Below, in pieces: positions 22,076 through 33,708 of a stretch of DNA of 64,000 bases. This DNA comes from Liriodendron chinense (lineage: Eukaryota; Streptophyta; Magnoliopsida; Magnoliales; Magnoliaceae), in NCBI GenBank assembly GCA_003013855.2, contig PVNU02000868.1, positions 496,001 to 560,000 of the forward strand. The letters are read 5' to 3'. Position 1 is the first letter of the stretch. Each line of letters begins with the position of its first letter. Position numbers and translations under genes: made by a program. A model generated the notes under the pieces. The model searched no databases and had not been told where the DNA came from. It worked only from the letters and a program-made list of their open reading frames with translations.

Positions 22076-22292
22076 TGTATATGTACTTTTTTGTTGGTTG
22101 GCTCTAAACTTGTTTTAAATACTTGATAATTGCAGTTAATATATATTTAAAAAATCTAAATGGAGGAAAATAAAATAATCATCATCACACATAATAAAAA
22201 ATTATATCGTTTAATTTAACAGTTGAAATAAAAAAACAGAAATGTTATTACAATATCCATAAAAAAAAAAAGATGACAGGGCGACAGAGCTA
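22076..22292. other. CACTA non-coding segment between subterminal repeats and ORF2
   Basis: AT-rich, with no repeat and no open frame; probably the 3' UTR of the minus-strand ORF2. Confidence 0.5.
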
Positions 22293-22395
22293 CTAATCAG
22301 TCTGAGCATCGTGCGAAGGAGCGTCTGTATGATCAGGTGGAGGAGCACCGGTGCTACTCCCTCGAAGTATCTCGTCCATGTCGACATCCTCCCAA
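22293..22395 (-). pseudogene. C-terminal fragment of CACTA ORF2 (rest at 51594-53154)
   Basis: On the minus strand this reads EDVDMDEILRGSS...APSHDAQTD and stops with TAG at 22293-22295. It is acidic and Pro/Ser-rich, as ORF2 tails often are. The sequence is cut at 22395 by the LTR inserted with duplication CCCAA and continues at 51594; around the junction the frame is not cleanly continuous. Confidence 0.6.
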
Positions 22396-22728
22396 TGTAA
22401 CGCCCCAGATTTTTGAGATTTATTTGAAAATTTATTTTTATTTTATTTTAATTAATTATCATACATTTACCCTTGTTTCAAGAATAACGAACCGTCCGTA
22501 GGAGATCCGATAGTGTAGACACCCCACCTTCGGCTACATTGTTGGTAGAGATAGCTGGAAGAATGGAGGACCATACCCCCAAACCCCAAGTCCAAACTCA
22601 GCCAAACTCACCCTTGTAAGCCCCATTCCATAGCCCAGTTCAAGCCTGAACCTAGTCAACCCAGTCCTAAACATCACCATGAAAAACCCCCATAAGAAAA
22701 GCCAGTCAAAAAATCCTAAAAAAGTCAA

Positions 22729-22900
22729 ACTCACTGAGTCAACCCACTGAGTCATCCCGCTGAGTTAACCCGCTGAGTCAACCTGCTGAGTCAACTCGTC
22801 GAGTCAAAACACCGAGTCAACCCGTCGAGTCAACCCGCTGAGTCAAACCACCGAGTCGACCCGCTGAGTCAACTCACTGAGTCGTCCCAGTGAGTCAAAC
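22729..22900 (+). promoter_or_regulatory. 15-bp tandem array with seven TGAGTCA motifs (5' LTR, U3)
   Basis: About twelve units of the type CCCGCTGAGTCAACC. Seven are exact TGAGTCA; others are CGAGTCA, TGAGTTA or TGAGTCG. TGAGTCA is the GCN4/AP-1-type site bound by plant bZIP factors. The array lies 110-280 bp upstream of the TATA box, where an LTR enhancer would be. Binding is inferred, not shown. Confidence 0.6.
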
Positions 22901-23010
22901 AGCAGCCCCGAGGGAGCGACCGTACCTCGCTGGAAATCGAGGAACGGCCGTACGGGCGGCCCATAGCAGGCCGCCCAAAAATAATTACGCAAAATGCCAC
23001 TCCCCCCTGC

Positions 23011-23018
23011 TATAAATA
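23011..23018 (+). promoter_or_regulatory. TATA box of the 5' LTR
   Basis: TATAAATA in a C-rich context (CCCCCTGCTATAAATACC), conserved in the 3' LTR. The likely transcription start is about 30 bp downstream, in the CTCATTTCAGCATC region, which would define the U3/R boundary. Confidence 0.75.
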
Positions 23019-24055
23019 CCCCCCTCCCCTTCTCATTTCAGCATCCCTTCAAGTCCATTCAACCCGAGTGCGGTCCGAGTCCTCCTTCACCCCTTAGCCC
23101 ATTTTTCCACCAAGGAGAGCCCGAGTGAGGAGAGCCCAACCCTGGTCCAGCCCAGCCTGACCACTGGTCCAAGTCTCCCAAGCCATACAAGTCTTGATCC
23201 AGCCACTCGAAGCCAACCCTTGCGACACCTCCGTCCATCCAGCTACTCTTTTTCCAGCATCATCTCATTTGCATCTAGCATAAGTGCAACATTTACCTTT
23301 CTTCCAACCCCCCTGCTTCACTGTAAGCACCTTGATTATTCAAGCACACTGCATATGTCTTAAATTAAGCACCTATCAGTTCGAGCGTATGCTCTGGGCT
23401 TGCCCGTTGTTGGAACCTGCCCATCAGAAACTCTTACTGTTCAGACCTGCATTCATGCTTCACTATAAAGCACCTTGATTATTCAAACACACTGCATACG
23501 TCTTAAATTAAGCACCTGTCAGTTCGAGCGTATGCTCTGGGCTTGCCCGTTGTTGGAACCTGCCCATCAGAAACTCTTACTATTCAGCCCCGCATTCATG
23601 CATCATGTCATCTATGAGAATGTACGAGGATTAAAACCGACTTTCAAGTATTAGTTCAATTCTGTGAAGTAGAGACCGTACTTCGGTACGGGCAGTGTGT
23701 GGGGTGCTTAACCTCTTCCCACCCTGTAACCGTGATCCCTTACCTTGAATCTTTGGCCGCAGATCAAAAGGAGTTATTTTAGAGGAAAGGATCTTCGGAT
23801 CCCCTTCTCTAACGTTTCTACGGGGTCTAGCCGACTGTAAATTCGAAGTAATTGGCTAGTGGCGACTCTGGTCTTATATAAACTCATTTAAACACATCCA
23901 TCTTAACACGACAACCAAACAAAGCCCTCGAGAACGAGGCAAGCCAGTGGCACAAACAGCGATTCGCACTCACGCATCCTCCTCTCCTTCTTTTCCCGAA
24001 AGGGGAAGGGACGAGAACGTCGTGTGGGGGCACGAAACGGCGAGGGTCCACAGAA

Positions 24056-24072
24056 TGGCGACTCTGCTGAGG
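24056..24072 (+). other. Primer-binding site of the Tat element
   Basis: TGGCGACTCTGCTGAGG lies 3 bp after the LTR end. Sites of the form TGGCGACTC(T/C)... are the usual primer sites in Tat/Ogre elements and have been described as complementary to tRNA-Arg; I did not verify the tRNA match here. Confidence 0.8.
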
Positions 24073-24350
24073 ATTAACTAGTCCCACTAGTCGTGATCCG
24101 ACTTGAAAAACAGAATCCTTCCGTACTTGAAAGTCACTAATCCTCATACAATCTCATCTGCATAGTATTCTACCCAAAACCCAAAACAAAAAAAAATAGA
24201 AAATCCCAAAACCAACCAAAAAAAAATATAGAAAATCCCAAAACCCAAAAAGAGTAGAGTACAGTCCTCACCATTGCGCCTCCTCGGGCTCAACGTACGC
24301 GGAGACAACTTCCCTACCGCAGCATAATCCGCACTCGGGCTCAACAAGCC

Positions 24351-27300
24351 ATGTCCGACCACGAAGAAGAAACTCATCTCCTCCCTGCTCTTGAGATGAC
24401 CGAAGCGCAACCTCCAACGCAACAGTTAATTGAGAATACGCCAATCATACAGGAATTGACACAAGGAATGAGAGCAATACAAGAAATGCTCTTGCAATTC
24501 ATGCAAGCACAAGCCACCGCAACAGCCAACAATCAAGTTGGCCCAGTTCAGCAGTCTCAACAACCATGCCGGGTCCTTCCGGCCTCCAGTTCAAATCAAG
24601 CACAACCATCGGAGTCTGCCCAAGACTACCGACAGCAGCCATCTCAGCCCTTCGCTATGGGGCATCCTTCTCAATATCTTCCTGCAACGACAGGGCCATC
24701 TCAGAGCGCTCCCGTCGCAGGGACTTATAGTCAGCTTACAGTCAATCTTGCAAACAACAGTCTCAGTAGATCTCAGCATGTCCTTACCGATAGAACACCT
24801 TTTCAATTCCAGCACATCCCCGCCGATGGGATTTCAATTCAATTTCCAGCAACAGGGACAGCACTGGCGAATGCCCACAATGGGGGTCAGTGTCAAGCCC
24901 ACATCAATCAGCGGACAATGGCGAATACCCAACAAGGGGGTCACTTCCCAGCATCTCAGCCTCTTGCAAACAGGAGCACTTTTCAATTCCAGCACATCCC
25001 CGCCGATGGGATTCCAGTTAATTTCCAGCAATCTTCAATTCAGCCAAATCCAGTTAATTTCCAGCAATCTTCAATTCAGCAATCTCCAGTTAATTTCCAG
25101 CAAGTTCTAGTTCAACCTTCAGTACAGTCTCCAGTTCAGTTACAATCCTTTCAAGCACAAGCTCATCCGAATCCAGTTCAATCATCAAATCAATTTCAGC
25201 AACCCGCGGTTGCTTTTCAGCAAGCCCACAGGGTCGAAAACATCGACCACTATACCGAAGAAGAACGTGCCTTACTACAAGAAGCACCAGTCGCTCGAAC
25301 GGATCACTCAGGACTGGACGAGTTGCGGGAGCAGTTCCAGATCTTGCAAAATCAGCTTCAGCGACAGCAAGGAATCGACTTACCTTCGACCAAGTTCAGA
25401 GACTTGTGTCCCTTCCCAGATGCTCAAGTACCTCAAAACTTTGAGGTTCCAAAATTCAAAAGATACGATGGCAGCGGTTGTTCCACAGCACATCTCAAGG
25501 CTTTCTGTGGAGAACTGAGTGCAATCTCAGGAAATGAAGGGGCCCTTATTCGCTTGTTCCAAAAATCCTTGAAGGGTGACGCCCTAGATTGGTACACCTC
25601 ATTAGACTGTCACCGCATCAGGACATGGGAACAACTTTCCCAGGCTTTCGTCGACAGATTCGCGTACAATCTCAACATGGCACCCAAAAGAGCCGACCTC
25701 GCAGCTCTCAGGCAAAAGAGTAATGAGACACTATCAACTTACGTGGGACGTTGGCGAGCTATGGCAGCTAGAATGTGAACACCTATCGACGACGAAGAAC
25801 AAATCTCCATGATTGTTCATTCAACATATCCAGGCATATCCGGGTATCTCATCTCGCATCCATATGCGAATTTCTCACAATTGATCCGTGCTGGAGAGCA
25901 AGTCGAAGCAGGAATCCGTGCCGGGACAATCTCCCCATGGCCTCATCAAGCCACTCCAATCAAAAGGAACAGAGTGGAAGGAAGACCTATCGGGCACGGG
26001 AATGGAAACCACGGTGGTTCTCCTCCCCGCCCAACAGAGGTAAACAACATCAACACCACTGCTCAAGGAAATCAACATGCTCCCCCACAGGGACGTCAAC
26101 AATATCAGCAGAATCCATTTCAACATCAGCCTCAGCGGTATCAGCCACAACCGAATCCTCAGCCTCAACCACCTCGACAACAGTAGTAGTTCAGAGGAAA
26201 CGGTCAATACTCATATCAAAATAGGCAAAACTATAGAGAGTTCAGGAAATTTACTCCCCTCTCTCAGCCACTCAGTCAAGTCATGGCTATTCTGGTGCAG
26301 AAGCAGTTACTTACTCTAATGACACCTCGGCCTCCGCCTCATTCTCTGCCACCGAACTACCGAGAAAATGAGTATTGTGCCTATCATCAAGGGCGTGGCC
26401 ACACCACTGATCGATGCTATACCTTGAAGAATGCCATACAAGACCTGAATGATGACCGCAAGATCGTCATCTCGGTCCCTGGAACTTCTCCAGCAGCTTC
26501 CACCAACATCCTTCAGAATCCTCTGCCTCAGCACCCAACGGACCCCAGTTCGTCTCGTGGCCCTGCAGTCAATAGTATAGAAGAAGGGGACCATCTTGAT
26601 CGCTTCTTCTCCCCTATCCAGTCCATTCATGCTTACACTTACGGGCCGACAAATCCTCCTCTAATCTTGCAAGGGGCAAGTCCCTTTCTTCCTTCAGTCC
26701 TCGAGCCAGTAGTACTCGAAGGAGCACTTCCATATGACGTGCCAGTTATTCAAGGGGCATCTTACGGCCCCTCCTTTTGGGAACCAGTCGTCCTAGAAGG
26801 AGCACAATCATACATTGAGCCCACATACGAACCTGTCGTCTTGCAAGGGGCAACCCCAATTCAAGAGCAATCAAATCCACGAGGGAAGGATTATACACAT
26901 CAGCAGCAAGAGCCCATTGTCTTAGAAGGAGTTCCTCCAGTTGAGCCGGTCATATTGCAAGGGGCAAATCCTAGAGGCGTGTCAATCACACTACGGCAGC
27001 TGGGACGAACAGAGAAACCCCCTGCCATATCAAGAGGACCAGTATTCATTCCATGGGAGCCTCTTGCTCCAGGAACGGTCAAGCCAGGACCGCAACCTTA
27101 CGTGATATATGAAGACAAGCCTCGATATTACCCCTTCAGCACAGGCAACAATGTAGTCCTCAAGGCAAAAGCTCCATACGAGGAAGATCTAGTGCCCACA
27201 CCAGCACCGTCACAAGAACCGGTGATCCTAGAAGGGAAAGGTGAGGAAAGTTATAAAGAGGTCCCATGGCACTATCCAGAGTGCGCAGAAGTAGGAAACA

Positions 27301-28802
27301 TGAATCCCAATGGGCGTTACATCCGAAGAGATAATCAAAACAGAGGAGATCCTAAAGGCGCTCTCTCAGGCCTCGGCAACAAAAATGAAGCCGCATACGA
27401 TGTGGCGACTCAGCTCAAGTCAATCCCTGCACAAATCTCAGTATGGGAGTTACTCTGTACATCTCGCATACACCAAGAAATGTTTGCCAAAACCTTGAAC
27501 GATGCTCACGTCTCCTCCGATACGGCACCAGAGATGATAGCATTGATGATTGGACAACTCCTGGCTCCACGTGCCATCACCTTCACCGATAATGAGTTGC
27601 CACCAGAAGGACGAGATCATGGGCGGTCCCTCAACATAGCCTTACGATATAAAGACCTCTGCGTCCCACTGGTCCTTATCGATAATGGCTCAAGCTTAAA
27701 CGTCTGCCCACTCAAGACCGCGGAACGTCTGGGAATCAGCCCTTCTTCATTTCGACCCAGCACTATATGCGTCAGAGCATTCGACAACACCCGCCGATCA
27801 GTGGAAGGGGAGGTCGACATAGAGGTACAGATAGGTCCGAAAATCTCTACCATCACGTTCCAAATTCTGGATATATCAGCCTCTTTCAACATGTTGCTGG
27901 GACGACCTTGGCTGCACAAGGTTGGAGTTATGCCGTCAACCCTGCATCAACGAGTGAAATACATTTGTGGAAATCAAGTGATCTCTATCCATGCAGAGAA
28001 GGAGTTCATCATTCCTTCCAATACTGCTGCCACTGAACCAGACATCCCAGTCATCGATATCCAGCACTCTGAAGAAGACATCCCATTTCACAGTTTCGAA
28101 TTCGAGACTGTGAACTCTATCGCCAATCCAGAACCGATAAGGGTGGACCATGTCTTTTCGCCGGCAGAACGTCTAAGCCTCAAATACTGAATGAAGAATC
28201 ATTTCAAGTCTAGAAAGGTACCGCTGATATACAACCAACGCAAATGGGGACTCGGATACAGGGCAACCTTCATGGACAAAAAGAGGAAGAAATTTCGATG
28301 CTCACCCATCCAATTCGTCAAGCCAGGAGAACCTTGCAAAGATTCAGGAGGGAATCAACCGACTGCACTACACAAAGGCCTCCTGATGAGCCTAGTTTGG
28401 GCCGCATGGCCCCCCATTCGATGGGATCAAATTCTCGAACCATCTAAGCCTCCAGAAGAAGAAGGAGATGAAGAAGGAAGTCAAATACAGCAGCTTCAGG
28501 ATCAGGTTACTCTAACACCTGCTCCCAACCAGGGGCACAACTTGCCCACTTCAGCATCAATCAACCAGGGGCACAACCTGCCCACTTCAATTTCAGCCAG
28601 CCAGGGGCACAACTTGCCCATCTCAGCATCAATCAACAAGGGGCACGACTTGCCCATCTCTGCAGAATCAACATCAACCAGCCAAGGGCAGAAGCAGCCC
28701 ATCCATTGGACCAAGAAAGGGAAGTGGCCAGCCCTAGATTGGTCTGATGTCCAGATTCCAAACTTGTGGCTAGCCGTGGAACCAGACGAACTACAATGCG
28801 AA
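24351..28802 (+). pseudogene. Tat gag-protease, broken by four in-frame stop sites
   Basis: One frame runs from ATG 24351 to the candidate intron donor at 28803. An N-terminal Gln-rich region contains duplicated FQFQHIPADGI and VNFQQSSIQ segments. The gag domain follows (about 25430-25775: VPKFKRYDGSG, FQKSLKGDALDWY, RADLAALRQKSNETL). Next come the knuckle CAYHQGRGHTTDRC at 26376-26417 and eight EPVVLEGA/ILQGA repeats (26655-27240). The aspartic protease comes last (IDNGSSLNVCP with the Asp codon at 27681; SFNMLLGRPWLH near 27890). Stops: TGA 25776-25778, TAG 26184-26186, TAG 26187-26189, TGA 28188-28190. Each is one transition from CGA, CAG or TGG. Beyond 28190 the frame continues with QRKWGLGY and four QGHNLPxS repeats. 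It would package and process the element's RNA if intact. Confidence 0.9.
26376..26417 (+). other. Gag zinc knuckle CX2HX4HX4C
   Basis: CAYHQGRGHTTDRC, followed by YTLKNAIQDL. The CCHH-like order with His in second place is characteristic of Tat/Ogre elements rather than the usual CCHC knuckle. Confidence 0.85.
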
Positions 28803-29161
28803 GTAAGTGATCCGGGAGGGACTGAGTACGACTCAAATCTCGAACCCAACCAGCAAGAAATCATGGTCATTGGGCCAGACCATGATTCTTCGCCCAAATC
28901 ATCAACCCCCACCTCTTCAGGGGAGGAAGTGTGGGGTCCTGAATGGTCATCCGTTCCCCTAACTTTTGAATCAGCCAAAGAGCCATCTGAGGGCTCTGGC
29001 TTCCAAAAAAAATGCCTGTTTAAGCAACGACCGGAACTTTGGAACAAGTTGGGCTCAATCATGGTCTGCATTGCCTGCTTGTTCAAAGTCCCATGAATTT
29101 CAAAAGGCCAAAAAAATAAAAAACTTTCAAAAGCCAAAAACATCTAGCATTTCCATTTCAG
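28803..29161 (+). other. Candidate intron between protease and reverse transcriptase
   Basis: A strong donor (GAA|GTAAGTGA at 28803) and an acceptor (CCATTTCAG|AAA, ending 29161) are both in phase 0. Removing the 359 bp would connect the gag-protease frame to an open path that runs, without a stop, from 29162 into the RT frame. Without splicing the frames differ and a TGA lies at 29094-29096. An intron at this place is a known feature of Ogre-type elements. The 3' acceptor alternative at 29208 would be out of phase. Confidence 0.6.
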
Positions 29162-32100
29162 AAAAATCTCAAAAACAAAAAAAACATTTCTTTTCCTGCA
29201 TTCAATAGCGTGCCAAGTTCGTCTAAAGAGTCACATGAGTTTGAAGTCGAATCATATGATTTCGACATCGAATTAGACTTCGAGCTCATGGGTCTAGATG
29301 AAGCTCGGGATAAGGAAGATGATGATCCGGCTCCCGAACTAGAGGATCTCCTCAAAAAGTTCGAATCTAAAGCCAATGTTGTAGCCGATGATTTTGAGAT
29401 TGTAAACTTGGGGACACCTGAGATCCCTAGGGAAGTACGCATTGGAAAATCGTTGCCACCTGAGATGAAACAGAAAATGATAGAGTTCCTGGCTCCAAGA
29501 TTATCCAACTTCGCGTTCTCATATGAAGACATGCCAGAGTTCGATGAAGAGCTCGTTGTACATCATCTGCCAACCAAGGCAGATATGAAGCCAGTGAAGC
29601 AGAAACTTCGAAGAATGAAGCCAGAATGGGCTCTGAAAGATGAAGTCATCAAGCAGTACAATGCAGGATTCTTGGTAGTCTCCAACTACCCTGAATGGCT
29701 CGCCAACATCGTGCCAGTACCAAAGAAGGACGGCAAGGTTCGAATGTGCATCGACTTCCGAGATCTCAACAAAGCCAGTCCTAAAGACGACTTCCCTTTG
29801 CCACACATCGACACTCTGGTCGACAACACTACTGGATACAAAATCTTCTCATTCATGGATGGGGTTCTCAGGTTACAATCAGATCAAGATGGCTGTCGAA
29901 GATCGCGAGAAGACATCGTTCATCACTCCCTGGGGAACCTTCTGTTACAGGGTAATGCCGTTCGGTCTGAATAACGCAAGAGCAACATATCAGCGAGCAA
30001 TGACAGCATTATTCCATGACATGATGAACAAAGAGCTTGAAGTATATGTGGACGATATGATCGTCAAATCTCGCACAATTGAAGGACACTTTGAAGATCT
30101 GAAGAAGTTATTCAACAGATTAGAAAAGTACAAGCTCCGCCTCAACCCTCAGAAATGCGTCTTCGGTGCAATGGGAGGAAAGCTCCTCGGCTTTATGGTG
30201 AGCGAGGATGGCATCAGGGTCGACGAGACCAAAACCAGAGCAATCATCGAGATGCCCCCTCCTAGAACAGAGAAAGAAATTCGCGGCTTCCTCGGCAGAA
30301 TTCAATACATCAATCGCTTCATCGCACAGCTCACACCTATTTGTGAGCCCATTTTCAAGCTCCTTCGGAAAAACGTTCCAAAAGAATGGAATGATGATTG
30401 CCAAGTCACCTTCGATCACATCAAGAAATATCTCATGAATCCTCCAGTCCTAGTGCCGCCCGCTCCCGGACGACCACTATTGTTATACATCTCGGTAGCA
30501 GCAGAAGCCATTGGCTGTGTCCTCGGCCAACACGATGAGACCAGGAAGAAGGAACAAGCAATATACTATTTGAGCTGAAAGTTCACCGACTACGAGACCA
30601 GGTATTCCCCGATCGAGAAGACTTGCCTCGCCCTAGTCTGGGCAACTCAGCGACTCCGTCAATACATGATTGCATTCCCTATTCTCCTCCTCGCTCGCAT
30701 GGATCCGCTCAAGTACCTGTTCGAGAAACCGGCACTCACTGGAAGGATAGCTAAATGGCAGCTACTCCTGTCTGAATTTGACATCACCTATGTCACTCAG
30801 AAGGCAATCAAGGGACAAGCCCTCGCCGATCATCTCGCGACTCACTCTCTCCTGGACTATCAGCCGCTCAAGACGTTCTTTCCTGATGAAGATCTCTTGC
30901 TTGTCGAAAGTGAAGAAAAGAGGAAGAAAGGTGAGTGGATGTTATTCTTCGACGGCGCAGCAAATTCTAAAGGGAGTGGTATTGGAGCGATCCTCTACTC
31001 TCCAGATGATGTCCCTATTCCAATCTCAAGGCGCATAGCATTCGAGTGCACCAACAACATGGCAGAGTACGAAGCATGCATCGCTGGCTTAAGGGAAGCC
31101 ATAATCTTGGGCGTCAAGAAGCTACGAGTATTTGGAGACTCACAGCTTATCATCAATCAGACCAATGGCGAATGGAAAACCAAGGACGAGAAGTTGATAC
31201 CATATCATATGTATCTTGAAAATTTGATCGAGGAGTTTAAAGAAGTCACCTTCTCATACATGCCCAGAGCCAAGAACCAGTTTGCAGATGCTCTCGCCAT
31301 ACTTGCATCAATGCTTGAGATACCAAAAGGAGCTTCAGAATGAGAGCTCACGGTCAAAATTCAAGATGAACCTGCTTTTTGCCTGCAAATAGAAGAAGCC
31401 GAAGCTGTCCCTGACAAACCCTGGTATGCCGACATCAAGCAATATCTCGAAACCCGGGAGTATCCGGAGTCAGCAACAGCGACAGATCGCCGAACCATCC
31501 AGCGTTTGGCCGGCCAATTCACCATCAGTGGCGAAGTTCTTTACAAGCGATCTTATAATCACATCCTCCTTCGATGCGTCGATGAAACAGAAGCTGCAAA
31601 GATCATGGGAGAAATACACGAAGGAATCTGTGGCCCACACATGAACGGGCACATGATAGCAAAGAAGATTCTACGACTCGGCTATTATTGGCTCACCATG
31701 GAGACAGACCGTTGCCAGCACGTCAGAAAATGCTTCAAGTGTCATGAGCATGCGAATCAAATCCATACCCCATCATCAGAGTTATACAACCTGACCACCC
31801 CCTGGCCCTTCTCCATGTGGGGACTCGACATCGTCTGCAAGATCAGTCCCAAAGCATCAAATGGTCATGAGTACATACTTGTGGCAGTCGACTACTTCAC
31901 CAAGTGGGTAGAGGCAGCCTCCTACACCATAATTGCAGCATCTCAGGTGATCAAATTCATGAAGAACAACATCATATGCCGGTATGGAATCCCTAATAAT
32001 GGGACCCCGTTTTTCAACAAGAAGATGGATGACTTCCTCAGCAAATTCAAGATCCAACGTTACCGATCAAGCCCCTACCGTCCCCAGATGAATGGTGGGG

Positions 32101-32657
32101 TAGAAGCCGCAAACAAGACAATCGTCAGGATACTCGAAAAGATGGTCGTGACCTATCGAGATTGGTCAGATATGCTCCCATATGCACTTTGGGCCTATCG
32201 AACGTCTGTACGGTCTGCTACAGGCGTTACTCCTTTCGAGCTTACCTACAGAATGGAAGCAGTCCTACCAGTCGAGGTGGAAATACCATCATTATGGGTG
32301 TTACTAGAAAGCGGAATTGAAGAAGGAGAATGGCAACGGGCCAGATTCGATCAGTTGCAGCTAGCAGATGAAAAGCGCATGCGTGCACTAATTCATTCAC
32401 AGTGCTATAAAAAAAGGATCGCTCGGGCTTACAACAAGAGAGTCCGAAAAAGAAGTTTCAAGGTAGGCGACATGGTCATGAAGAAGATTTTACCGTCGCA
32501 CCTTCCGGATCCCAGAGGAAAGTTCAAACCCTCGTGGGACGGGCTGCTGATCATCAGAGAAGTACTTCCCGGAGGCGCCCTCAGACTCACCAGCATGAGA
32601 GGGGTGGATCTTCCTGAGCCAACCAACGCCGACAACGTGAAGATCTTTCACGGGTAA
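29162..32657 (+). pseudogene. Tat pol: RT, RNase H, archaeal-type RNase H, integrase; frameshifted and with two stops
   Basis: RT begins near 29690 (VPVPKKDGKVRMCIDFRDL). A one-base excess in the G4 run at 29861-29864 shifts the frame right before GYNQIKMAVEDREKTSF; the active-site YVDD is at 30045-30056. The first RNase H has lost its leading acid (LYISVAAEAIG). The second, archaeal-type RNase H (30950-31330) keeps all acidic positions: FFDGAA, MAEYEA, FGDSQL, FADAL. Stops: TGA 30576-30578 and TGA 31341-31343. Integrase has the HHCC finger (HEGICGPHMNGH...CQHVRKCFKC) and Asp in WGLDIV. The second catalytic Asp is gone because about 15 bp are missing in GIPNNGTPFF; the Glu is present in GGVEAANKT. 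The GPY/F-like tail ends at 32657. It is not functional. Confidence 0.92.
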
Positions 32658-33708
32658 ATTATTCTGACCTTATCAAGAGTTACTTTAATAGAGCTGAAGT
32701 CAAGAGGTCGAAGCTAAGACCTCTGAGAAATCATTTTCGTCCACCAACAAGTGTTTCAAATAAGGGGATTCAAAAAGAGAAAAATAAAAAAAAAGGGTAT
32801 TCAAAAGGAAAAGAAAAAAAAAAGAGAGAAAAAGAATACAAAAGAAAAGGAAAAAAAAAGAAGAAAAGAGAGAAAAAAAAGGAAGCCAAAACAAGGCACC
32901 CAAGAAAAAATCAGTCCAAGAAGAAACACAGTCATCCATCCATTCATCTCAGAAGGGTCTTTAGCAAAGACCGACAGCTCTATTATCGTAACTGAGGATA
33001 AGGGCTGCAAGACTGCCATCGGCCGGCAACGACGAATTCCCGACCTCTAGCCGCCGCAGTTATCCAAAAAAAAAAAAAAACAAAGAAGGAAAAAAAAAAG
33101 AAAAAGAAAATGTGTGCCTAAACAAAGAGAGCGGAGTGAAAATCCGAAAGGGCGCTCCAAGTAAAAACAGTGGGCATACAGCGGACTTGGTGAAAACCCG
33201 AAAGGGCGCCGAGGGTAAAAACAGCATAGCTGCCAAGGGGCAGGCAAGATCAAACACCCGGGACGTGGTGAAACCCGAAAGGGCGCCACGGGCAAAAATG
33301 ACTGGAAAAGGCTGGCTGTGGTGAAAACTCAAAAGAGCACTGCAGGCAAAAATGGCTCAAATAAAAAAAGAAAAAAATAAAAGTGCAGGTACCAAGAAAT
33401 CAGACGGTCCAAATCGGTTCAAGCAGTCACAGTTCAAGAACAAGAAGAAGTGCAGTCAGGAACAAAGGGCTCTGCAAATTCTGACAATCTCAAGAGGCAA
33501 TAGTTTCCGTTGCCTACACCTCTAGGGAACCAAAGGATCACACAAGTCAAATCTTGAAACATCGGTCAAAGCATTGGCCGAGCCCCAGTTCTGATTCCTA
33601 TACCCCGACACAAAATCCAGACACACTCACAAGACAACTCATGGCATAGTAGATTTTCAAACAGTTTTCTTTTTTTCAATTAAATGCATCATATTTCTTT
33701 TACACATA
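32658..33708 (+). other. Purine-rich post-pol region
   Basis: Contains two A-rich tracts (32790-32890 and 33065-33110) and the short array at 33129-33360. No gene. The open frames here are low-complexity Lys/Glu or Phe/Leu runs. Confidence 0.7.
33129..33360 (+). repeat. About 60-bp array with GTGAAAACCCGAAAGGGCGCC core
   Basis: Four units start at about 33136, 33190, 33269 and 33321; each continues with xxGGGYAAAAA. Such blocks recur after pol in many Tat/Ogre-like elements. The core contains a short inverted repeat that could form a stem in RNA. Confidence 0.75.

Larger units (their letters stand above)
22514..24052 (+). repeat. 5' LTR of the Tat element
   Basis: 1539 bp. It holds a 15-bp array with TGAGTCA motifs, a TATA box and a 143-bp internal duplication (GCACCTTGATTATTCAA at 23327 and 23470). 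It ends in a GC-rich U5 with CGAAAGGGGAAGGGACGAG. It is 13 bp longer than the 3' LTR, mainly through differences in the 15-bp array. Confidence 0.95.

Noticed and set aside
22729..22900. CRISPR-like look of the 15-bp periodic array
   Set aside because: Repeats are too short and contiguous, without unique spacers, and lie in a plant LTR; it is a minisatellite.
28502..29143. Minus-strand frame of 213 codons
   Set aside because: Shadow of the QGHNLPxS repeat region of gag-protease and the candidate intron.
32751..33332. Lys/Glu-rich and Phe/Leu-rich frames
   Set aside because: Translations of A-rich/T-rich tracts in the post-pol region.
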